From: Stenomitos frigidus_A
Lineage (GTDB): Bacteria > Cyanobacteriota > Cyanobacteriia > Leptolyngbyales > Leptolyngbyaceae
DNA: 64,000 nt
Direction of reading: 5' to 3'
Assembly: GCF_963877135.1 (NCBI RefSeq)
Contig: NZ_CAWNSW010000143.1
Span: 68,188 to 132,187, forward strand
Shown: piece by piece, positions 25,852 to 33,132 of the stretch
How the letters are laid out: the number at the start of each line of letters is the position of its first letter
How positions within the stretch are numbered: position 1 is the stretch's first letter
The notes under the pieces: model-generated
What the model saw: the letters and a program-made list of their open reading frames with translations, nothing else
Told to the model about the DNA's origin: nothing
Database searches by the model: none
Translations under genes and position numbers: made by a program

Positions 25852-26112
25852 TCACTCGTATACTTCTTTGCGATGAGCGATCGTCACGACAAGCACTCGT
25901 TTTGTTTCATCATTGAACGAGTAAACAAGGCGATGGTCACCAAGTCGATAGTGGTAATATCCGGCTAGTCGTCCCTTTAAAGCTTTAATATTCGGATGGG
26001 TTCGAGGAGTCTGTTGGAGTTGTTCCAGACAGCGTGCAATCTTTTTCGCTAAAGCTGGCTCTGCTGAAGCATAAATTCGCTGCGCTTCGTGCGATAAAAC
26101 GACTTCATACAT
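25852..26112 (-). CDS. RelE/ParE family toxin
   Basis: 86 aa: MYEVVLSHEAQRIYASAEPALAKKIARCLEQLQQTPRTHPNIKALKGRLAGYYHYRLGDHRLVYSFNDETKRVLVVTIAHRKEVYE. The RLGDHRLVY core and HRKEVY tail are RelE hallmarks (ribosome-dependent mRNA interferase-like). It overlaps its antitoxin by 8 nt. It is not a close copy of the toxin at 25118-25378, so the two modules have separate origins. Confidence 0.92.
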   Translation of the reverse strand: MYEVVLSHEAQRIYASAEPALAKKIARCLEQLQQTPRTHPNIKALKGRLAGYYHYRLGDHRLVYSFNDETKRVLVVTIAHRKEVYE

Positions 26113-26347
26113 CAGAGCGAATGGTTCTCCAGTCGGCTATGCGTCCTTCAGCAAGATCTTGCCTGCCTTTTTCAAAGGAGTCGATAAACCCTGGTATGTC
26201 GAGTAGTTCCTGGGTTGCATCTTCACTATCTTTTTCGGCTAAAGCTGCCAAAAAGTCGGCGGCAAGCTGAAGTCGCGTCGGTGAAAGCTGCTCTAAGTAG
26301 CGATCGATGCGATGCCGCATCTCTGCTGTGTTGCCTGCTGAATCCAT
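26105..26347 (-). CDS. antitoxin partner of the second RelE toxin
   Basis: 80 aa: an N-terminal helix (MRHRIDRYLEQLSPTRLQLAADFLAALAEKDSEDATQELL), then DIPGFIDSFEKGRQDLAEGRIADWRTIR. This is the cyanobacterial antitoxin type that combines a hydrophobic oligomerisation helix with a toxin-wrapping tail. It is first gene of the pair and overlaps the toxin start by 8 nt. It lies 63 nt from the end of the NACHT gene on the same strand, so read-through from that operon is possible. Confidence 0.82.
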   Translation of the reverse strand: MDSAGNTAEMRHRIDRYLEQLSPTRLQLAADFLAALAEKDSEDATQELLDIPGFIDSFEKGRQDLAEGRIADWRTIRSDV

Positions 26348-26390
26348 ACAACCATTCTCGCTGACTCTCTTATTAGTCTACTTCTACCTC

Positions 26391-26418
26391 ACTCCCTACT
26401 CCCCACTCCCTACTCCCT
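26391..26418. repeat. heptameric tandem repeat (4 units) at the NACHT stop codon
   Basis: ACTCCCT, ACTCCCC, ACTCCCT, ACTCCCT; the NACHT stop codon (26410-26412) lies inside. A related CCCCACA heptamer array (25663-25683) sits at the same position next to the decayed NACHT tail, supporting common origin of the two junctions. Confidence 0.85.
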
Positions 26419-29283
26419 CATTGCCGCAAAATGCTCCTGCAAGGACTTGTGGATAAACCGATAGTGCCCACCGACGCGCTGAAGGAAGAGACGCTCAGTA
26501 CAGTAGTCGAGAAAGCGGGCATAGTTCCAGGGAGCACATCCACTCCACATAAAAAGAAGACGCAGTATGACGTGCTGAATACAGGCGATACCTGGAATAA
26601 CTCCACATACCAACCCAACAAGAACCCCATAAAATAAGCTATCAATCAGAGCTTCTAAAGGCTCGTCCGCTGACAAACCATATTTCCAAAAAAAGTTGTA
26701 GCTTGTTAAAAGCAAACTAATCATTAGTCCGGTCAATAAGCCTGTAAGTGTAAAAATTCTTGAGTTGATTGCTGACTGAAGAATACCTTGATTTGGAACA
26801 AGTCTTTGATTGACATCAGGACCACGAAAACCTGTAACTATTCCACCAATAGCCCCACCAACCAATAAATGAGTAAATCCAGAAAATAGTGATAAAACTA
26901 GCGCGGAATTAGAGCCTTTGTATAAATTAACAGCGTAGAAGCTTATTGGGCTTAGAACTAACCAGGTAAGCAATCCGTAGCGCATACCAGTTACCATTCC
27001 ACTTCGTGCCCTATGTTTAGACCATTGAAGAGTTTCAATTGGTCGTATCTTATCTTTTTCCTCAGAAGACAGAGCATAAATTAATCCATAGATTAACGCG
27101 CCAACTAAGCCGTATAGTATTGTATTACCTACAACAGATGAAGCAAGAAAAAAATCCACCCTCACCCAATTAGCCAATTCTAAAGCTAGTCCGTTAATCA
27201 ACCCACTAGCGATGCCACCAATTATAGAAAAAACTCCAACTTTGAAGACTGCATACTGAGGTTCTTGATTAAAGCTTATTTCCTCCCTTATGAAATCGCT
27301 TACCAGACTAGCTGTTACAAAAATAGGCAAACTAATTATTCCAAAAAACAGTCCGTTAAAGAGTCCACTAGATAACCCAAATGTTAATGCATTGAACAGT
27401 GTTGCTTTAAACAAAATCAAAGCTGTAGCTGTACCCAGAAATACTGAGATCAACCAGCTTACAAGTCCAACAACAGAAAAAAAGATACCAAAGATAGTCG
27501 AAAAGGATCTTCTCCAAAAATATTTTTTTAGTTTATTTGTTATTAAAATAGTTAATCCGTAAACTATGCCTCCTAGCAGCGTATAGAAAACCATAAAAAT
27601 GAAATAATATTTCAATTCTACAATTGCGCTTGGTAAAAACAAAGATACGGTCAATCTGTAAATCACGCCACTCATTAATCCGCCAACCAGTATAAATATA
27701 CTGGTGCTAGATAGCAGTTTTTGAAACAGCTTCTTGGCGTTGATTGCTTCCTCAATGCGTTGACGACAACCAAAAATAACTGCTCCAATTAATCCATAAA
27801 CAATTCCAGGCAGTATTCCGTGAGTTAACTCCAAGAAAAGCCATTTAGATAGTGTTAGATCCTCGTAAATCTTATGCAGTGCACTAATTTTTGACATATT
27901 TTCTTGCCACATCAGTTTCAAATCTTCTGAAACCAAGTCTCCTGGAAATGGTAATCCGAGTTGGTTAGGATTAAAGATTTTTGCGTATAGTGATAGTTCT
28001 AAACTCCAAAATGGTCCAAGCACTAACCCAATTAGTAATCCACATAATAACCAAGAGCTAATTCGGAACAGCCACTGCTTAGTTCCAGATCTAAGCCAGT
28101 TGGGTTGTATCTTCTCAATTAAAAACTCGATTTGTGACTCATGCTGTAGCTGCTGCGCCAGAAATATCAACCAGTGACGTATTTGTTTCGTACTCGGCGG
28201 CTTGATTTTTCCATAGGACTTACTGTAAATGCCCTGTGTTATGAGTTTTGGTTCCACAAGAACTCGACTGATTGCCGCTATCCAGAAGACATCAAACAAG
28301 TACTGTAACTGTGCTTCTCTAGAAGTCAGCGAGCGCCAATCTGCAAAAGAGAATTTCTGCTCTATAACGCTCAACCCGATGATCGACAGAAATAGAGGTG
28401 TTCGGATTAACTCCAGCAAAGCTTCATCGCTCTGCATCGTCTGCCATAAATGTGGTTGCTTCAGCGCAGTTAAATACGCCTGAATTTGCTCGTCGGTGAG
28501 GGTTTGCAGCAAAATGGCTCCGTTCAGGTGCATTCGGGTTTCGTCGGGTGCTTCCTCTGCCTCCGCTTGCCACTGACCCCGCACGACTTTTTCGTATTCT
28601 TCTCGCCGACAGCACACCGCTAACGAGAGGGGTCGATCGTCGCTCTCCAGCCAGTGGTTAATTGCCTGCACACAGCCTTCCTGATGCTCTGGTTTTACTT
28701 CATCCAGTCCATCCAGCAGGGGTAAAAGCTGCTTTTCTGCTAGCCATTTTGTGCCGATGTCTTTTCGCACCCCGTATTTTGACTTCAGTTCCTCCACTAA
28801 CCACGCGGTCATTGTCTGCTTCGGGTCTTTCCATGAAGACAGGTTTAGCAGCACGGGGATGAATGCGGTTGGGTCTTGCTCGGCTCGATCGCACAGCCCC
28901 TTTGCCAAGTCCAGCATCGTCGTCGTTTTGCCTGCCCCTGGTTCACCCAAAACTAGCAGCCTGCCGTCAATGCCGGGGCGATCGAACACCTCCAAAATGC
29001 TTGTCTCCGCTGGCAACGGTTGGGGCGATTTCGAGCCAATTTTGATCTCCGCATCCCAGGGGCGCTTCACCTGTTGCGGTTGAGACTGCTTGCCCAGGTT
29101 AATGAACACGGCATTGTGCAGCGATTGGTCGAGCCGCGAGATCACTTCCTGCTTGACTGCTTGCAGCAACAGGGATTCACTGCGCGATCGGGTCGGTCGA
29201 GAACCTTCTTGAATGTAGACATTGCCATGTACATTCTCAATGGGGATCTGATCGCGTCCATCGTTCCGATACTGTCGCGTCAT
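26410..29283 (-). CDS. NACHT NTPase with N-terminal GRDQI motif and multi-pass membrane region
   Basis: About 957 aa from ATG 29283, one base after the stop of the upstream gene, hence coupled. Residues 3-28 hold QYRNDGRDQIPIENVHGN, matching the C-terminal motif of the upstream protein. The NACHT domain follows, with Walker A LGEPGAGKTTT (113-122) and Walker B LLPLLDGLDEV. From about residue 395 there are many glycine-rich membrane helices (recurrent GLIxGLI/GLVYGLI words), then a soluble end CAPWNYARFLDYCTERLFLQRVGGHYRFIHKSLQEHF. Such proteins are STAND switches with a membrane effector or sensor region. The membrane-coding part is AT-richer than its neighbours, hinting at transfer. Confidence 0.9.
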   Translation of the reverse strand: MTRQYRNDGRDQIPIENVHGNVYIQEGSRPTRSRSESLLLQAVKQEVISRLDQSLHNAVFINLGKQSQPQQVKRPWDAEIKIGSKSPQPLPAETSILEVFDRPGIDGRLLVLGEPGAGKTTTMLDLAKGLCDRAEQDPTAFIPVLLNLSSWKDPKQTMTAWLVEELKSKYGVRKDIGTKWLAEKQLLPLLDGLDEVKPEHQEGCVQAINHWLESDDRPLSLAVCCRREEYEKVVRGQWQAEAEEAPDETRMHLNGAILLQTLTDEQIQAYLTALKQPHLWQTMQSDEALLELIRTPLFLSIIGLSVIEQKFSFADWRSLTSREAQLQYLFDVFWIAAISRVLVEPKLITQGIYSKSYGKIKPPSTKQIRHWLIFLAQQLQHESQIEFLIEKIQPNWLRSGTKQWLFRISSWLLCGLLIGLVLGPFWSLELSLYAKIFNPNQLGLPFPGDLVSEDLKLMWQENMSKISALHKIYEDLTLSKWLFLELTHGILPGIVYGLIGAVIFGCRQRIEEAINAKKLFQKLLSSTSIFILVGGLMSGVIYRLTVSLFLPSAIVELKYYFIFMVFYTLLGGIVYGLTILITNKLKKYFWRRSFSTIFGIFFSVVGLVSWLISVFLGTATALILFKATLFNALTFGLSSGLFNGLFFGIISLPIFVTASLVSDFIREEISFNQEPQYAVFKVGVFSIIGGIASGLINGLALELANWVRVDFFLASSVVGNTILYGLVGALIYGLIYALSSEEKDKIRPIETLQWSKHRARSGMVTGMRYGLLTWLVLSPISFYAVNLYKGSNSALVLSLFSGFTHLLVGGAIGGIVTGFRGPDVNQRLVPNQGILQSAINSRIFTLTGLLTGLMISLLLTSYNFFWKYGLSADEPLEALIDSLFYGVLVGLVCGVIPGIACIQHVILRLLFMWSGCAPWNYARFLDYCTERLFLQRVGGHYRFIHKSLQEHFAAMRE

Positions 29284-29284
29284 G

Positions 29285-29695
29285 TCACGAACCGCCAATT
29301 TTAGGGTTGCCCTGGATAGTCTCGATGTTGATTTGGTCGCGACCGTAGTTGGTATAGTCTCGCGTCGAGACACTCTGATTCTGGATGTTAACAATCTGTT
29401 GGGCAACCTGCCGGATTTGAGTGGCAAATTCCGGGTCGTCGGTCATCGCATCGTCCAGGTAGACCTCTAGCTTGGTCAATGCGGCTTCGGAGTTTTCAGT
29501 TTCAACCGCCGCGATCGCCGTTTCCGCTTTGGCATTGCCTTGAAATTTGGCTTGAATCTTGTCGCGCAGGGTTTTCATCAGGTCGATCGCGCCACCCACC
29601 GATTTTTTCGCCAGTTCGCCGCCGCCTGCTTTGGCAAATTCTTCAAAGGCAATTTTGGCGATCGCGCCAGCGGTGAGGACGGTTACAGGTTCCAT
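29285..29695 (-). CDS. small helical (Bell-like) protein with C-terminal GRDQI motif, NACHT partner
   Basis: About 136 aa from ATG 29695 with GAGAG upstream. The first about 100 residues are helical: MEPVTVLTAGAIAKIAFEEFAKAGGGELAKKSVGGAIDLMKTLRDKIQ, a hydrophobic amphipathic start like the bacterial Bell domain (HeLo/MLKL-like membrane-acting bundles), then AETAIAAVETENSEAALTKLEVYLDD. Residues about 111-136 are YTNYGRDQINIETIQGNPKIG, the same motif as the N-terminus of the next gene. Effector C-terminus plus receptor N-terminus sharing a motif in adjacent genes is the layout of amyloid signalling pairs. Function is inference from architecture. Confidence 0.7.
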   Translation of the reverse strand: MEPVTVLTAGAIAKIAFEEFAKAGGGELAKKSVGGAIDLMKTLRDKIQAKFQGNAKAETAIAAVETENSEAALTKLEVYLDDAMTDDPEFATQIRQVAQQIVNIQNQSVSTRDYTNYGRDQINIETIQGNPKIGGS

Positions 29696-29827
29696 AGCAA
29701 ACTCTCTCTGCAAAGGGTATCTCTTTTCTACACCAGATTCTCTCTGGTTTCAGAAACATTCACCCTTGAGAGTAAAACTGCGATCGGCTGAGTCTCATCT
29801 GTCACCAATGTCCTTCCGAACCGCATC

Positions 29828-30079
29828 GTTGTAGTTTGGAAGGACATCGTTCTTGTTTCAAGTGGCACTGTTTCTGTTTCAAGTGCGATCGTTCGACCTC
29901 AGAGCAGGAACGTTCTCACTTCAAACCGGACTGTTCTCATTTCAAACCGCAACGCTATCGTTTCAAATAGGAGTGTTCTCGTTTCAAACCGGAACGATGC
30001 TACTTGAAACAGAACTGTTCTCACTTCAAAGGCGGCGATCGCCCCTTAAAATCAGAAGCGCCCCATTTCAAACCGGAAC
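29828..30079. repeat. array of twelve 21-bp units without indels
   Basis: Twelve consecutive 21-bp units, most of the form GTTCTCxxTTCAAACCGGAxx, keep perfect register from 29828 to 30079. Units differ by substitutions only. In the plus direction one frame stays open and reads as heptapeptides such as TFSLQTG and VFSFQTG. No clear ribosome-binding site precedes it. It lies between the small partner gene of the NACHT operon and coaX. It is unlike a CRISPR because there are no spacers. Confidence 0.9.
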
Positions 30080-30086
30080 GTTGCCT

Positions 30087-30155
30087 CCAGAAACCGGGTT
30101 TCTGGCCAGCCGTTGCCGTTGTGTATTCAGGTGTTGCCAGAAACCCGGTTTCTCT
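30087..30155. repeat. dispersed element bounded by two AGAAACCxGGTTTCT palindromes (copy 1)
   Basis: Palindrome CCAGAAACCGGGTTTCTGG at 30087-30105 and AGAAACCCGGTTTCT at 30139-30153, with TTGCCGTT and TTCAGG between them. A second copy with the same internal words lies at 31930-31996. Short mobile-repeat-like element. Confidence 0.8.
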
Positions 30156-30205
30156 CCACTCGCGCAGCCAGTCTTCGTTTAATGACCCCTTTTCAGGCAA
30201 GCGTT

Positions 30206-30994
30206 ATGCAACCGATCGGCCATGCTCCAGCCATCTCGTCTTCTGATTCGTGGTTGGCACTGTCGATCGGCAACTCGCGCCTCCATTGGGCACAGTTCAC
30301 AGGCAACGACCTGCAACACACCTGGAACACCCCTCATTTCTCTGCCACCGATGCGCAGCAGTGCCTCGCCAGCCTCACCCCAAACGCTCCTCTCTACATT
30401 GCGTCAGTCGTCCCGCAGCAAAGCCAGCTATGGCAGGCGTATCCGTCAGCGCACGTCATCACCTTAGAACAAGTGCTGCTGCAAGGGCTGTATCCCACAC
30501 TGGGAATCGATCGCGCTCTGGCAGTCTGGGGTGCGATCGACACCGTTGGCAGTCCCGTGCTTCTCATCGATGCAGGCACCGCGTTGACCTTGACTGGAGC
30601 CGCTGGCGATCGCCTAGTGGGTGGCGCTATTCTGCCAGGATTAAGGCTCCAGTTCCAGTCCCTCAACCAGGCAACCGCTGCCTTGCCTGACATGGGCACG
30701 GCAAACCTTACAGTGCAGCATCCCTTACCACCCCGCTGGGCAGCAAACACAGCCGACGCGATCGCCAGTGGCATCCTTTACACCCTACTGGCAGGACTGC
30801 AAGCCTTTGTAGATGACTGGTGGCAGCAGTTTCCAGACAGCCCAGTGATGCTGCGAGGCGGAGACAGCGATCGTCTGCACAGCTACCTCACAGCCTACGC
30901 ACCTGCTCTAGCAAGGCAGATCACCATCGAGCCCAATTTGATTTTTTGGGGCATGCGGAAGGTGAGGGGGGAAAGGCTAAAGGATGAAGGCTAA
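30206..30994 (+). CDS. coaX: type III pantothenate kinase
   Basis: About 262 aa from ATG 30206 (alternative ATG at 30182). ASKHA-fold signatures of CoaX: WLALSIGNSRLHWAQF (N-terminal phosphate loop), VLLIDAGTALTLTGA (catalytic Asp region), VGGAILPGLRLQFQSLNQATAALP and IASGILYTLLAGLQAFVDDW, then a late VMLRGGDSDRL. It phosphorylates pantothenate, the first step to coenzyme A, using a monovalent cation and any of several nucleoside triphosphates. The final residues (GERLKDEG) are encoded by the left arm of the terminator hairpin, an odd in-frame capture shared with the convergent gene. Confidence 0.92.
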   Translation: MQPIGHAPAISSSDSWLALSIGNSRLHWAQFTGNDLQHTWNTPHFSATDAQQCLASLTPNAPLYIASVVPQQSQLWQAYPSAHVITLEQVLLQGLYPTLGIDRALAVWGAIDTVGSPVLLIDAGTALTLTGAAGDRLVGGAILPGLRLQFQSLNQATAALPDMGTANLTVQHPLPPRWAANTADAIASGILYTLLAGLQAFVDDWWQQFPDSPVMLRGGDSDRLHSYLTAYAPALARQITIEPNLIFWGMRKVRGERLKDEG

Positions 30995-31037
30995 AAGATA
31001 AGTTTTTAGCCTTCATCCTTCATCCTTTAGCCTTTCC
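30970..31037. terminator. bidirectional hairpin terminator built from heptamer repeats
   Basis: GGAAAGGCTAAAGGATGAAG at 30970-30989 pairs with CTTCATCCTTTAGCCTTTCC at 31018-31037; the right arm carries one additional 7-base unit (GATGAAG type). The inner ends read CTAAAA and TTTTAG. It sits between convergent coaX and the hydrolase gene, and both stop codons lie inside the arms. Confidence 0.85.
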
Positions 31038-31831
31038 TCCACAAACCCCCGAATCGCTTGAGCGACTGCATCCGGTTGGGTTTCGAGCAGTTGGCTACTA
31101 GTGCTGGGCAAGCGTTGGAGTGCTGCGTCAGGAGCCAATTGCGCATAGGTTTGATTCAAAAGCCTGGCAATAGGAGTGTCTTGTGCACCTTGCAGCACCA
31201 ACACGGGTACTTTGAGCCATTTCAACTGTTCCTGGAGTTGTTCTGAGCGAAGTTCTGCCCGTCGTCGTTGAAAGAGCAGCTTGCAGGCAACCGGGCAGTC
31301 GAGTAGTTGTCGTCGTTTTTGCAGCAGTTGCTCCAGGCTGCGGAGCTTGAGAATTTTCCGTAACGAGTGGAGCGATCGCAGCACCCATCCCACCACCAAA
31401 AGCTTCAACAGCCTTGCCTTCCACCAACGCCGTCTCAAGCCCACGCCCTCAACGCCTTCGGGTGCCAACAAAACCACCCCTTCGACTTGCTCAAGATACT
31501 TCAGCGCATAGCTCACCGCAATCCAACCGCCCAACGAATGCCCCACCAAATACACCCGCCGCAACCTTAGCGCGTCTAGGTGCTCGGCCAGACACGCAAC
31601 CTCTAGATCAATGGCGTAATGAACGTTGGGTTGTTCTGATTCACCAAACCCAAGCAAATCGGGCGCAAGGCAATGATAATCTGCACTCAGCCGCTCAATC
31701 ACTGGAAGCCATTGACCGCTGTCTTCCCAGGAACCATGCAAAAAGATAATCGTGCTCCCCTGACCCACTTCACGCCAGAAAATCTGTCCTTGCGGTAACC
31801 TGATGCGAGCATTTCTGAGCGGTAAAGCCAT
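31013..31831 (-). CDS. alpha/beta hydrolase
   Basis: 272 aa. Classical alpha/beta hydrolase: IIFLHGSWEDSGQWLPVI (oxyanion HG), DLLGFGESEQP, nucleophile elbow LVGHSLGGWIAVSYA (Ser), and LVLQGAQDTPIA before the acid. The usual final catalytic His is not obvious: the expected position reads LPSTSSQLLETQPDAVAQAIRGF, so activity could be altered. The C-terminus EERLKDEG is encoded by the terminator hairpin, as in convergent coaX. Substrate unknown. Confidence 0.85.
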   Translation of the reverse strand: MALPLRNARIRLPQGQIFWREVGQGSTIIFLHGSWEDSGQWLPVIERLSADYHCLAPDLLGFGESEQPNVHYAIDLEVACLAEHLDALRLRRVYLVGHSLGGWIAVSYALKYLEQVEGVVLLAPEGVEGVGLRRRWWKARLLKLLVVGWVLRSLHSLRKILKLRSLEQLLQKRRQLLDCPVACKLLFQRRRAELRSEQLQEQLKWLKVPVLVLQGAQDTPIARLLNQTYAQLAPDAALQRLPSTSSQLLETQPDAVAQAIRGFVEERLKDEG

Positions 31832-31896
31832 CCTGAAGAAGGAAAATGTAGATGTGAGTTTGAGTTAATACTAAACGGCGATCGCCCCTTTTAGAA

Positions 31897-31924
31897 GTAG
31901 GGACGTTACAGGTAACGTCCCTAC
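31897..31924. repeat. perfect palindrome, 13-nt arms
   Basis: GTAGGGACGTTAC, AG, then the exact reverse complement. Cyanobacterial dispersed palindrome class; compare 648-676. Placed upstream of the hydrolase start on the minus strand. Confidence 0.8.
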
Positions 31925-31929
31925 GGCAC

Positions 31930-31996
31930 AGAAACTGGGTTTCTCCACAAAAATTGCCGTTCCAGCATCCAGGCTAGGTCCACAAACCCGGTTTCT
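31930..31996. repeat. dispersed AGAAACC/GGTTTCT element (copy 2)
   Basis: AGAAACTGGGTTTCT at 31930-31944 and ACAAACCCGGTTTCTT at 31981-31996, with TTGCCGTT and CCAGG words in between, as in 30087-30155. Directly abuts the palindrome at 31897-31924. Confidence 0.7.
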
Positions 31997-32010
31997 TCGT
32001 TTCTCGCTCT

Positions 32011-32520
32011 CTATGCCAGGGTTGTCTGTCCGTTGAGGTAATCCTGAAGTTGGCGATCGTGATCGTGAGACAGCCGACCGAGCGGCAAATCAGTGCGGGA
32101 GAACGCTTGCACATCAAGCACTTCCATCGGGTCGCTGATGTGCATCGTGCCCTTTGCCTCTACTTCAACCACAACACAGATCGAGTGAATGCGAGGATCG
32201 CGATCGGGTGAAGAATAGACGCCCACTAAACGGCAGATCTTGGCAACCTCAAGCCCCGTTTCTTCTGTCAGCTCTCGATAGACCGTGGTAGGGATGTCTT
32301 CGCCCCAATCAACCATGCCGCCTGGTAAGCCCCACTGACCGTTATCACGGCGCTGAACCAGCACAATACGCCCGTCGGGCAGAATTGGAATGATGCTTGT
32401 ACCCATTACCGGATGCCGGAACAGGATGCCCAATACAGCTTGTCCAAAATGCCATAACCGACGCATAGGTAAAATCGCAGGCTTAAAAAAGTTTCCCTTG
32501 ACAACCAGAAGCCGCGCCAC
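32011..32520 (-). CDS. Nudix hydrolase
   Basis: 169 aa from GTG 32520; ATG 32466 is a shorter alternative. The Nudix box is complete: GGMVDWGEDIPTTVYRELTEETGL, fitting GX5EX7REUXEEXGU, with the metal-binding REXXEE. Before it, ILPDGRIVLVQRRDNGQWGLPGG is the usual substrate strand. It hydrolyses a nucleoside diphosphate linked to another group; specificity cannot be read from sequence. It lies 26 nt downstream of PrxQ on the same strand and may be co-transcribed, a pairing that suits oxidative damage clean-up. Confidence 0.92.
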   Translation of the reverse strand: MARLLVVKGNFFKPAILPMRRLWHFGQAVLGILFRHPVMGTSIIPILPDGRIVLVQRRDNGQWGLPGGMVDWGEDIPTTVYRELTEETGLEVAKICRLVGVYSSPDRDPRIHSICVVVEVEAKGTMHISDPMEVLDVQAFSRTDLPLGRLSHDHDRQLQDYLNGQTTLA

Positions 32521-32546
32521 TGGCGATGAGTGTCATTGCTATCCGA

Positions 32547-33005
32547 TCAGTCAAGCGTCGCCAGAATCTCTTTCGCATGGGACTCGGGCTTAACTTTTTT
32601 ATAGATCTGCTCGATCGTACCATCTGGAGCAATGACAAATGTGGCGCGGCTCACTCCAATGTATTCTTTGCCCATAAACTTCTTGAGCCCATAGCTCTCA
32701 TAGGCGGTGGCAACCTGCCCACCCTCATCGATCAGCAGCGGAAACGGCAGCTCAAACTTAGCCGTAAACTTTTCGTGCGATTTGGCATCATCCGTACTGA
32801 CCCCAAGAACCACCACATCTTTGCCTTGAAAGTCGGCATAAGCGTCTCGAAAACCACAGGCTTCTTTAGTGCAGCCAGGAGTGTTGTCACGGGGATAGAA
32901 GTACAACACTACCCGCTTGCCTTGCAAACCAGCCAGGTTAATGATGTTACCTTTGCCATCCGGCAAGCTGAACGTAGGAGCAGGATCACCAATACTAAGA
33001 GCCAT
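32547..33005 (-). CDS. bcp: peroxiredoxin Q / Bcp-type thioredoxin-dependent peroxidase
   Basis: 152 aa. Peroxidatic and resolving cysteines occur in YPRDNTPGCTKEACGFRD, five residues apart (Cys45, Cys50), the atypical 2-Cys PrxQ arrangement. Also VVLGVSTDDAKSHEKF and a conserved Arg near VSRATFVI. It reduces hydrogen and alkyl peroxides with electrons from thioredoxin and protects the photosynthetic cell. No transit or signal peptide. The Nudix gene follows downstream. Confidence 0.95.
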   Translation of the reverse strand: MALSIGDPAPTFSLPDGKGNIINLAGLQGKRVVLYFYPRDNTPGCTKEACGFRDAYADFQGKDVVVLGVSTDDAKSHEKFTAKFELPFPLLIDEGGQVATAYESYGLKKFMGKEYIGVSRATFVIAPDGTIEQIYKKVKPESHAKEILATLD

Positions 33006-33070
33006 AATGCGTTATTAACTAAGCCATTACTATTGGATGTTAAGTGCTTCTTTACAATCTGTCTAGCTTG

Positions 33071-33132
33071 GGAAAGGCTAAGGGCTAAAGACTAAAAAAT
33101 TAAGCCTTCACCCTTTAGCCCTTAGTCTTTCC
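33071..33132 (-). terminator. hairpin terminator downstream of hisB
   Basis: GGAAAGGCTAAGGGCTAAAG (33071-33090) pairs with CTTTAGCCCTTAGTCTTTCC (33113-33132) apart from one base. It begins at the hisB stop codon and is of the same heptamer-based make as the hairpin at 30970-31037. Confidence 0.75.

Noticed and set aside
29853..30182. Protein-coding gene through the 21-bp array
   Set aside because: Open frame is a by-product of 21-bp periodicity; no ribosome-binding site, and the end runs into a dispersed palindrome. Kept only as a finding.
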